Source: Tetrapyrgos nigripes (lineage: Eukaryota; Basidiomycota; Agaricomycetes; Agaricales; Campanellaceae). From it: 64,000 bases of DNA. Of the stretch, positions 56,355-64,000 are shown piece by piece (the first letter of the stretch is position 1; every line of letters starts with the position of its first letter). Both the position numbers and the translations under genes were made by a program. The notes under the pieces are model-generated. The model searched no databases. It was given only the letters and a program-made list of their open reading frames with translations, and was not told the DNA's origin. The stretch lies in assembly GCA_013368315.1 (NCBI GenBank), contig JAACJM010000338.1, positions 1-64,000 of the forward strand, given 5' to 3'.

Positions 56355-57425
56355 TTATACAAATAAGCCATATAGCAAAACTGCTGCTTTTTTATTGTCA
56401 TAATATGTAACAGATTCAGTTCCATTTACCAATATGCTAGCTTTATGGGGTACTCCATTTTTGATACCATCATATATATATTCTGCTTGATTACTGAATA
56501 TACGGAGAATAAAGTGCTCTTCTCCAAAATAAATTATAGCTTTCAAATCATATGGTTTTTGGTTGCCATTGACAGTGAGGTTAATCATCCTGTCAATCTC
56601 CATTGAAGTAAAAAGAATTTAGGAAATCTAGTAAACTCAATGACAGTTTGAAGCTCTGTATGACAGATTTGGCATTGCCAACCAAATGGTTGCACAAAAT
56701 TGTCTACCCATTGTTGTGTAGATTGATACATTCTGGTAGACATATAAAGTAGCATATTTGTTCTATTCTTCCATGGTTTATGAACATGATTATTAGTGCA
56801 GATAACTTGACTTCTGGAAAATGAAAGATCTGACTGCGTTAATGCTAGAAGCACTTCACCGGCTCACATTTTCTGTTGCAGCTGTAAGATCTGTAATGCC
56901 AGAGCGAAAAGCATCCAGTAGATCCATGGACAGTATTTGTGTAAAATGAGACATTTCAATCTCAAAATGATTGACATAAAGGTAATACAGAAGGATGATG
57001 GCAGAGTCATAAGCACAGCTATTGAGAAACCATCTTAGGGATGGATAGCTTAAATATGAAGCTGAATTTCTCTGAATCTGAGCTGGAACATCTTCTTTGA
57101 TTTTCTTTTTAGGAGTAGTACTTGGTGTTTCAGGTTCTTCAGCCTGAGCTTTTCTCTTGAGAGTCCTTCCTTTTGTCTCATTTTCTGTAGCACCTTTTGC
57201 AGTTTTAAAATTTCCTTTGAGCTGCCTTTTGTTTTTCTGGTCAGTTTCATTATCAGCAGGGATAATTTGCCATGTTTCTCCTGAATAAAATGTGTCTGGT
57301 AGAGGGTCACTATCATTCCATTCAATAGACTTGTGCACTGAGGCAGGGACAAAGTTTATGCCTTGCACAGTGCGGAATGACTTGATCAAACTTGACTGAC
57401 GGTCACCGAAGACAGAAGGTGACAA
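56355..57425 (-). pseudogene. Helitron-linked cysteine-peptidase-like (deubiquitinase-like) gene, two frameshifts
   Basis: It begins a few bases after the Rep-helicase stop. After a Lys/Thr-rich segment come LRWFLNSCAYDSAIILLYYL (a possible catalytic Cys box), then in a second frame a zinc-ribbon pair GWQCQICHTELQTVIEF with RFPKFFLLQW, and in a third frame YDLKAIIYFGEEHFILRIFS with YIYDGIKNG (a possible His box). The order Cys box, CxxC, His box resembles ubiquitin-specific-peptidase-like domains, and peptidase domains of the OTU and other types are known from Helitrons. One-base shifts near 56860 and near 56600 break the frame. The gene is probably part of the Helitron. The peptidase call is by motif shape only. 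Confidence 0.5.
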
Positions 57426-57431
57426 TATCCC

Positions 57432-60400
57432 TCAGTATTTTAGTCTTGTTATCTCATCTAGAAGTTCTAATTCTCTGAGCTCCTGTCTATATCCACCTTT
57501 ATTCTTTATGCCACCTGTCAATAAGTTTGTATTAAATCCTTGTAAAATAAGAGTTTGATCAGCGCAGGAGCTACGAGACAATGCTGTGTATATAGCTCTA
57601 AAGTTCCTGCTGTTATGTATGTCAACAACATTCCAATCCCTAGTCTTTCCTTGAGAGGCAAAGTCTGTCATTGCAAAATTGGGTAGTATTTCAACCTGTG
57701 TCTGAGATATAGCAATTTCAGAGTCATCTGATAGCTTGCATTCAATTCGGACTGTGTTGCGAGTTATAGGGACAACATTCTCTGGTAAGCCATCAAATTT
57801 GATTGGAGCTGGAGGATTGGGTGGCTTATGAAGCTTGATAAAGAGTACATCTAAGACTAACTTGCCATGTTTACCCGTCTTGGCTTTCCAACCATGAACA
57901 TAGCCCTCTTGACCTTTTGTGATACAAAGTTCTGTGGCACTATTGTATCTAATCATAACGGGCATTCCTAGGCATAGATCTAATCTACCTGGAATTTGTC
58001 GATCATTATAAGAATGTGGTTGGCTCCAAAGTTCTTTCTGAATCTTACTGTTCACTCGAAATCGCTTAGATCTTCGTCTTTTTCTGTATTGTCTTTGATC
58101 TTCAGGAATCTCCTCAAGGATTACATGTTCATCTTCAGAATAAAAAGATGTGAGTTTCTGGCAAGTTTCTGCAGCAAATCGCTCAGTTCCAAGCCGATTA
58201 GCAACATCCTGGTGCTTATTATAAGTGAGAATGATAGGAGTATTCCGAAAATTCTCATTCTTCAATGATTTTTCTGGCTGACATGGGTTTGAAATCATTG
58301 TCCGCAAAAATGCAATATCCTCAGGCGTACATGACTTGTATCGCATATTTTCTAACGCATTTCTATACTTGTCATCTCTTTCTGATTGTTCAGTTTGTCT
58401 CATATTTTTTCTGAGCATCACAACTGTATTTACTTGATGCCAAAGATGCTGTCCTATGGAGTTTTCTTGATCCGATTTTGATTTGGGTGATTGGCCAATA
58501 GAGTGACTATATAATGCTACACTTTCTCCGCCTATCACTGGCGGGAGCTGACTAAAATCACACGCAAAAATCATACTCATACCACCAAAAGGAAGGTGAG
58601 GCATGCTTAAAGCAAGTGCGAGCTTTGCGCTGATCTTATACATATCTTTACAAGATAACATAGATACTTCGTCCAGAAAAACATAATTGACACCTTCTAA
58701 ACGCGAACAGATTTGTGGTATGGATGTAGAATGGTTTTCTCCCTCAGACTTTGAGTTGATACCAAACATGTAGTGATATGTTGATCCTGCCAACAGCGCA
58801 GCTGCGCTTCCAGTTGGGGCAATAACAAGCATGCGGTGTGACTCATTGCGTTCTGCAAAAAACTTTCTTAAAGCACGGAGAACAGTTGATTTGCCAGTGC
58901 CACCCATCCCCCCAATGTACATTTTCAGTTGCTCAGGACATGGACTGGCTGCGTGATTTGCAATAATTCTAAAAGCTCTGTTCTGCTCAGGATTATCATG
59001 GAATTTATATTCATTAGCTATAGTATCAATGAGATTCTGAGTTTGACCTTGTCTTGTCTTGGTCTCAAAAGCTGTTTTGTCTAATATCTCAACTTGATTA
59101 GGAAACCTATTCTTGAATTGATTAGCAGTGTCCTGGTTTGCACTAGATTTATGTCTCTTGTCAAGTATATCCTGCCTCATTTTGTTAATTTGAAGCTTCC
59201 AGCTATGTGCACTTCGGGTGACCTCTGGTTGACATTCCTGTGGGATCAACGACTTACGGTCATGTAAATTACCTGTCCAGCCCATTCCTACCAAAATCCC
59301 TGTCATTTCATTCATGTCTTCTTGTCGGTGTCTCTCAAATGGCCCACATTCATCTGAAATCTCAAGTAACTCAGAATCAATTCCATCATCATATTCTGGT
59401 TCATATTCAATGATATCTGCATCTACAGCATTATTACTCATTGTTTTTCTTTGAGCATTATAGTCATCTCTTGAATCTAAACATTCATAACGAACTTGGA
59501 AATTTTTGAGTACTTGCTTCTGCTGCGCTGTGAACTGGAAATTAGTGAATGCATCATCCCAGCTTTGATCCTCATGCTTCAAGATTTTTCCATTCCTCCA
59601 TGGTTTGAATAAAGTTAGCATGACAGTACAATAATATTCGCGATTACCCTTATCAGCTCTGGGTAGTGTTCCTCCAATAAAGTTTGGAACAAGTCTTTTT
59701 GCATTAGATCCAACTTTCATTGCATGTGTATCAGCAAGTGGATGTCCATGAAGAAAAGGAAACATATTTTGTGATAATGTTTCTTTATTCATTGGTTTGG
59801 GGCCTTGTAAATACTCAGCTTCACATGCATCATCATCTTCTTCATCCGATTCTAGACTTATATCAGAGTCTGTATCTGATACAGTGCTTTCAGCATCAGA
59901 ATCATTTTCATTGACCACCTCCATATCCATCAACTCATCTGGACTTTGATGTGATACTTTGTTTTTTGATACTTTTACCCTTTCACATAGCTGCACCCAA
60001 TCATAAAGACACATATGCTCAAGCTCTAATGGACAATATATATAATCACAAACTTGTGAAAGGGCTACCACTCCATTTCTCTTCCTGAGTAAAATTACCT
60101 TATCTTTACCTGGTGGTTTGTCCTCGTCATCACTGCTCCAATATTTTTTAACTTCATTCACATAACTCTTCCAATAAAAAGCTTTGAACTTATGGCTGGT
60201 ATAGTGGTCTGGATTGTCTAATAAGTACATGCAGATCATAGGAGCTCCTAGCTCCATTTTTACAGATAAAAGATTTACCATCTGTGTGACCAATTTTCTC
60301 ACCTTCTCTTGCCTGCTCAAAGGTCCATTTAACATTTCAGAATTTCGAACCAGAACAGATTTTATAACATCAAAAATGATGTGTGTTTTCAAACTCCATT

Positions 60401-62720
60401 TTGTGATGTAATTAGTCACATAATATACAACTGCCTTAATTGCAGTTCCAGATAGCAGTGAAGTGACATCTGAATTACACCGCAATAGATATGTCATTGT
60501 CGGATTATAAGTGTTAATCCAAGGTTCATGCTTCTGTATTTTCAAATATCCTGTTTCTTCATCAACCTGTGTAGTGTCTATGACTTCGCGTGGAAATCTT
60601 GCACTACAAGTTCCGTACTTATTATCCAGGCAGCCAAAATAGTCTCTATTTTTCTTACGTTTGCCATCTTTACCCATAGTTGACTTACATTTGTGTATAT
60701 GAGTGCGAGTGACTATATCATCTACCTCAGCTTTATACTTATCCCACCATTGTTCAGTAGATACACATACATCACACTGCTCTTTATTATTACATTTATG
60801 CGCTGTGCAATTTGGAGGGGCTGATGGAAGAGAGTAAACAGGGTTAACATAATCTTCTGATTCAGTTCTCAACTTGACTGTTTCCTGTACACTCTCCTGA
60901 TCTCCTGTCATGAAATTACCAGTATGTACACTTTCAAGATATTCAACAATTTTCTTTTGAAAGTCACTGTTAGGGTCTAAGATTGCATCTCTGATTTCTT
61001 GTGGAGACCTTGAAAAAGCAATCCAGAGAAGCATATGTAAATGAAGTGTCAGCCTGCCTTGCTGTTCAACAGTCCCATAATAGGCACTTGTTTTGCCAAA
61101 TAGCCCATCATGACCACTGTCTACTCCAAGAATATGCTTTATAAACATTCTTACCATGAAATCAAAAAATTTAGCACCAGAGACAGGATTTCTTATTACT
61201 TGTCTGGTTCTATCATCATCTGGTAATTTGAGATTTGGCTGGAATTTTTCATGAGTACCAGCATAATATAAACACAGTGGATGGGTTGTGTCTGAAGGAG
61301 CAAAGGTAATATACCATGATGTTGCACCTAAGTAAGCAATTAGAGACCACAGCTCATTTCTGAGATATTTTTTACTAGCCATAGAACCTTTCACACCACC
61401 ACCTACGTGATCTAGATCTTGAATTATAGAGAAGCAAGCTTTTTCTTCTTCAGTTTCAGGATGTACCATCTCTCCTCTTTCAAGCCTTTGAATGATATTT
61501 GTGAGTACAGTATGGTTGATATTAAGTATCCGGTCAGCAATGGCTGGAAATGATTGAAGCTCAGTCATTGCAAAGCCATTAGAAGTTGCTGCTTTAATTT
61601 GCTCATGGCTGAATGCAACAAATGGAAAGGTGATGTCAGTCTGAAATTGTTTATCATGATAATTGAGTAAAAACTTTTTGTGAGCCTTTTCTCCAAACTT
61701 CAGGATATTGTTCATTCCAAAACCTCCTAATCCATAAGGGAAAAGCCATGGAAAAATTGATGGATAAAGTTTAGGATTCTTGAATATTGTTGAGCTCTCC
61801 TTGCTGTGGCCTACAGCCAAGAATTTGCCTTGTGCATTCAAATGAGCTAAGGCTTTTGCCTTTTGTGATTCTACTGTCTCATTTTGAAGGTTTTCACCTG
61901 TCAGTCCATGTACAACAAAAGGAACTTCACCCTGTTCAGTCCCAATCTCAAGCTCATTGTCATGTACACTTGTTCCTTCTGGGATTCGGTTTCCTTCATT
62001 GTCTGTACGCTTCCATTCTACTGATACTGGAGGTATATTTTCAGCGTACATATTAAGATTTTCCATAGAGATATTTAGATCATGATACGCGGGATGGTTT
62101 AACTTTAACCATGTTAATGCATTGTAAACATATCTGCGACGTACCAGCATTGGAGTCCTCTGGTAATCCTTTTCAGTTGGTTTACAAGGCCCTGTAAACA
62201 TGATTGCAAGAACTTCATCTAATTCATCAGGTGGGGGTGGTAGGATATCATACACTTTGGTCACTGGTGAATCAAAAGCTATGACGTGAGATATCATTTT
62301 GCGTGTTCCAGAAGACACTCTTACAAAACAGCAATTAGTCCTAATTTTTTGAATCAGAAGCCGCTCCACAAAATTCAAATCTTTCAACTCAGAAGGAACA
62401 TCACCAAGCCAGAGTCCTCGAGCCAGTGAGATACGTGGTACTTTGCCATTCAATAAAGCACGTCGACACTCAGAGCATACTTTATCACAATTCTTATCGA
62501 TTACTGGGCTACTGATCTCAGTAATTTTTTCACTTGAAGATTTTCTTTCAGATCGGGTCACTCCAGATGTGCACAGTACTTGTAGAAAACCAGACACTGA
62601 TTTCAATGGATTCAAATCTGATCGAGGTTTCAGGTGACCACAGACAGCACAACCAGCCTCTTCTATATTATTAGAATGGAAATCTTCAGTCCAACTTTCA
62701 ATGATTTTTTTTAATGAATT
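57432..62720 (-). CDS. Helitron Rep-helicase (rolling-circle transposase), long uninterrupted frame
   Basis: One open frame of more than 1,720 codons. The N-terminal part has zinc motifs (CAVCG upstream of 62615 and CSECRRALLNGKVPRISLAR). The Rep nuclease has the HUH-type motif LTLHLHMLLWIA and the two-tyrosine motif VVYYVTNYITKW, flanked by a CHC zinc region (NCTAHKCNNKEQCDVC). The PIF1-like helicase has GGMGGTGKSTVLRAL (Walker A), YVFLDEVSML (Walker B), CDFSQLPPV, FASQGKTRDWNVVDI and YTALSRSSCADQTLIL. These act together in rolling-circle transposition. The frame stays open above 62615 to about 62765, with no ATG, and should continue into the frame at 62725-63477 across a one-base shift at a run of six T. 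Unlike the other elements it has no internal stop. Confidence 0.93.
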   Translation of the reverse strand, partial: NSLKKIIESWTEDFHSNNIEEAGCAVCGHLKPRSDLNPLKSVSGFLQVLCTSGVTRSERKSSSEKITEISSPVIDKNCDKVCSECRRALLNGKVPRISLARGLWLGDVPSELKDLNFVERLLIQKIRTNCCFVRVSSGTRKMISHVIAFDSPVTKVYDILPPPPDELDEVLAIMFTGPCKPTEKDYQRTPMLVRRRYVYNALTWLKLNHPAYHDLNISMENLNMYAENIPPVSVEWKRTDNEGNRIPEGTSVHDNELEIGTEQGEVPFVVHGLTGENLQNETVESQKAKALAHLNAQGKFLAVGHSKESSTIFKNPKLYPSIFPWLFPYGLGGFGMNNILKFGEKAHKKFLLNYHDKQFQTDITFPFVAFSHEQIKAATSNGFAMTELQSFPAIADRILNINHTVLTNIIQRLERGEMVHPETEEEKACFSIIQDLDHVGGGVKGSMASKKYLRNELWSLIAYLGATSWYITFAPSDTTHPLCLYYAGTHEKFQPNLKLPDDDRTRQVIRNPVSGAKFFDFMVRMFIKHILGVDSGHDGLFGKTSAYYGTVEQQGRLTLHLHMLLWIAFSRSPQEIRDAILDPNSDFQKKIVEYLESVHTGNFMTGDQESVQETVKLRTESEDYVNPVYSLPSAPPNCTAHKCNNKEQCDVCVSTEQWWDKYKAEVDDIVTRTHIHKCKSTMGKDGKRKKNRDYFGCLDNKYGTCSARFPREVIDTTQVDEETGYLKIQKHEPWINTYNPTMTYLLRCNSDVTSLLSGTAIKAVVYYVTNYITKWSLKTHIIFDVIKSVLVRNSEMLNGPLSRQEKVRKLVTQMVNLLSVKMELGAPMICMYLLDNPDHYTSHKFKAFYWKSYVNEVKKYWSSDDEDKPPGKDKVILLRKRNGVVALSQVCDYIYCPLELEHMCLYDWVQLCERVKVSKNKVSHQSPDELMDMEVVNENDSDAESTVSDTDSDISLESDEEDDDACEAEYLQGPKPMNKETLSQNMFPFLHGHPLADTHAMKVGSNAKRLVPNFIGGTLPRADKGNREYYCTVMLTLFKPWRNGKILKHEDQSWDDAFTNFQFTAQQKQVLKNFQVRYECLDSRDDYNAQRKTMSNNAVDADIIEYEPEYDDGIDSELLEISDECGPFERHRQEDMNEMTGILVGMGWTGNLHDRKSLIPQECQPEVTRSAHSWKLQINKMRQDILDKRHKSSANQDTANQFKNRFPNQVEILDKTAFETKTRQGQTQNLIDTIANEYKFHDNPEQNRAFRIIANHAASPCPEQLKMYIGGMGGTGKSTVLRALRKFFAERNESHRMLVIAPTGSAAALLAGSTYHYMFGINSKSEGENHSTSIPQICSRLEGVNYVFLDEVSMLSCKDMYKISAKLALALSMPHLPFGGMSMIFACDFSQLPPVIGGESVALYSHSIGQSPKSKSDQENSIGQHLWHQVNTVVMLRKNMRQTEQSERDDKYRNALENMRYKSCTPEDIAFLRTMISNPCQPEKSLKNENFRNTPIILTYNKHQDVANRLGTERFAAETCQKLTSFYSEDEHVILEEIPEDQRQYRKRRRSKRFRVNSKIQKELWSQPHSYNDRQIPGRLDLCLGMPVMIRYNSATELCITKGQEGYVHGWKAKTGKHGKLVLDVLFIKLHKPPNPPAPIKFDGLPENVVPITRNTVRIECKLSDDSEIAISQTQVEILPNFAMTDFASQGKTRDWNVVDIHNSRNFRAIYTALSRSSCADQTLILQGFNTNLLTGGIKNKGGYRQELRELELLDEITRLKY

Positions 62721-62724
62721 CTGG

Positions 62725-63477
62725 CTAGTTTGGCTTGGGAGGAAAAAAGTCTGTTTTGACTTGTACAGTGCTCAAGGGCTCAAAGACAGATATATATTGC
62801 TTACAATCATTAGCACATTTATGAAGACTGCATAGAGCAGCAATTTCATTGAGTTTGAGGTTCCAACCAATTTTGATTTTGTGTTGCCTGGCAAGTTTCT
62901 GCAAAGTTTTGCAGTTCAACATGGGAACAAGCTTAGAAAGAGGTATGTCAGTATATAAAAGGTTAGGCACCACGTTTTGAACATTATGCTCTTCACAATC
63001 TTGAACTTCCTTGAACCAGAACATCACTGATTCTGGATTTACAATTGAAGTTTCTGCCACTAGATAGTCCTTCAGCTGGTAATAATTGAAAGTCGTTTTT
63101 GCTACGCATGCGCCACCCTTCAAAGCAAATCCAGAGCATTTTGGGTGTGTCAGCAGATGTGATGTTACTTGATGACTCAGGAGAAACAGCAGGATAAGAC
63201 ATTGAGAACGATCATGTATTGTTACAAAGAACCGATAGATTTTATCAGTCATATTCATTGTAAGAGCATGAGTGGTCCATTTTGCGACTCCGTCAAGATT
63301 GTTCTTGAACATAATCATTTTAGGGGAGGATGCAGCATAGACAAGGAAGAGCTGCAGAGAGCATGCAGGAAATTGCGGCGGTGATAAAAGGCTACAGACA
63401 TTAGTCCCGATAGTCATGACAATACATGAAACTACGAAAAAGCGAAAGTCAGATGTGTAGTACCTCCGAATATACAT
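62725..63477 (-). CDS. Helitron Rep-helicase, N-terminal part (other frame)
   Basis: The last third reads TDIPLSKLVPMLNCKTLQKL and ARQHKIKIGWNLKLNEIAAL, then LHKCANDCKQYISVFEPL, which matches the N-terminal region preceding the Rep domain in mushroom Helitrons (a helix, then H.C..C...VF). The frame ends at 62725 and overlaps the main frame by about 40 bases. The likely shift point is near VQVK at 62755-62762, beside six A in the plus strand (62743-62748). The first part of the frame (YIRRYYTSDFRFFVVSC) may not be coding. An ATG inside the frame is a more likely start than the extreme 5' end. Confidence 0.6.
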   Translation of the reverse strand: MYIRRYYTSDFRFFVVSCIVMTIGTNVCSLLSPPQFPACSLQLFLVYAASSPKMIMFKNNLDGVAKWTTHALTMNMTDKIYRFFVTIHDRSQCLILLFLLSHQVTSHLLTHPKCSGFALKGGACVAKTTFNYYQLKDYLVAETSIVNPESVMFWFKEVQDCEEHNVQNVVPNLLYTDIPLSKLVPMLNCKTLQKLARQHKIKIGWNLKLNEIAALCSLHKCANDCKQYISVFEPLSTVQVKTDFFPPKPN

Positions 63478-64000
63478 CGAGAAGACACATTGCTAGAGAA
63501 ACATTGCAGGAGCACGTTACGCTGTACAAGGTATACTGCTCAGTGATAGCATGCCAAACATATTTGCTTGCTTCGTTTGGTATTCTGGTTGTAGCTGACA
63601 TTGCAAAAGAAAGTAGCAAGAACGAGTGGATTGGTCTTGTAGGCTGCACCATGTGGATCAGAGTAATAGACTGCTTGATGCATTGTGATGAAGTGATTTT
63701 TTCAAACATATTAGATCATATTTCGACAAATTGCATATAGTTCCCACTCGAGATCACAAAGAGAACTTTGTACAAAATAAATCAATTTCCACGGGCAAAT
63801 CAATTTCCAGGGCATAGTCGTGTTCAGGGCGAGCAGGAAGACAATGTAGGAACCGGATTGCAAGGGAGAGAAACGTTCACAGGAGTCACTGAGGGTATCC
63901 AGGATTGTAACCGAAGATGATGAGAACGGTATATACCGTTACTAGGGATGAGATTGTAATGAGCTGGCGAAAGCAAAGCGAGCTACGCAACAACGCACCA
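63478..64000. other. Helitron 5' flank, no gene recognised
   Basis: The Helitron 5' terminus (TC at an A/T junction) must lie in or beyond this segment, but I cannot fix it. Short frames on both strands lack motifs. Confidence 0.3.

Noticed and set aside
59720..60411. Short plus-strand frames inside the Helitron gene
   Set aside because: They are antisense to the intact Rep-helicase frame and have no supporting motif.
1..64000. tRNA, rRNA, riboswitch or CRISPR features
   Set aside because: No cloverleaf with a matching T-loop, no rRNA-like conserved block and no spacer-repeat array was recognised by eye; a tRNA or covariance-model scan would be needed to exclude small RNAs.

Overview
The window looks like a repeat-rich, gene-poor stretch of a basidiomycete (Agaricomycete) nuclear genome. 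The few host-type genes have many short introns of about 45-70 bases with GT-AG ends, and the mobile elements belong to families typical of mushroom-forming fungi (chromovirus Ty3/gypsy, KDZ, Plavaka, MULE, Helitron, LINE). I cannot name the species from the sequence. No rRNA, tRNA or CRISPR array was recognised.

Layout. 0.8-2.1 kb: a spliced BTB-domain gene on the minus strand, with a short Helitron-like repeat beside its start. 3.3-25.3 kb: a nest of mobile elements that can be unpicked base by base. A non-LTR (LINE) reverse transcriptase gene on the minus strand was hit by a 560-bp CACTG-ended foldback element (3-bp duplication TAG). A 7.9-kb Ty3/gypsy chromovirus (LTRs 3500-4015 and 22813-23345, 5-bp duplication CTACA) inserted a few bases away. 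Its integrase gene was then split by an 11.9-kb KDZ DNA transposon (9037-20961, 9-bp duplication TGTAGAAAG) that carries a decayed transposase and other decayed genes. 25.5-27.0 kb: an intact seven-exon gene for a predicted secreted protein with an ADP-ribosyltransferase-like H...Y pattern. 30.2-31.2 kb: a 22-bp GC-rich minisatellite abutting a second relative of the foldback element. 32.5-35.4 kb: a many-exon GMC alcohol oxidase gene with one apparent frameshift. 38.6-41.7 kb: small, poorly known plus-strand genes. 42.3-45.1 kb: a MULE-type transposase with a SWIM zinc finger. 47.7-49.1 kb: a 150-bp tandem repeat. 50.7-54.0 kb: a Plavaka (CACTA-type) transposase with several stop codons, and a small divergent gene beyond it. 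55.1-56.1 kb: a small element full of GTATGG/CCATAC motifs. 56.3-63.5 kb: a Helitron with an uninterrupted Rep-helicase frame of more than 1,700 codons, followed by a frame-shifted peptidase-like gene.

Two themes link the parts. First, decay by CpG transition: all six base differences between the gypsy LTRs lie at CpG sites, and nearly all internal stop codons in the dead element genes are TGA, several at positions where the family has arginine (CGA). This points to cytosine methylation followed by deamination, or a RIP-like process. The Helitron frame is by contrast almost clean and so looks younger. Second, repeated short motifs mark element ends: AATTATAAATC in the KDZ element, GTATGG in the 55-kb element, and a GGCCTCGTA... 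hairpin present five times, once just beyond the Helitron genes. The best candidates for something not commonly described are the third gene of the gypsy element (two Cys/His knuckles and a Trp-rich tail), the dispersed hairpin family, and the KDZ repeat architecture with its passenger genes.
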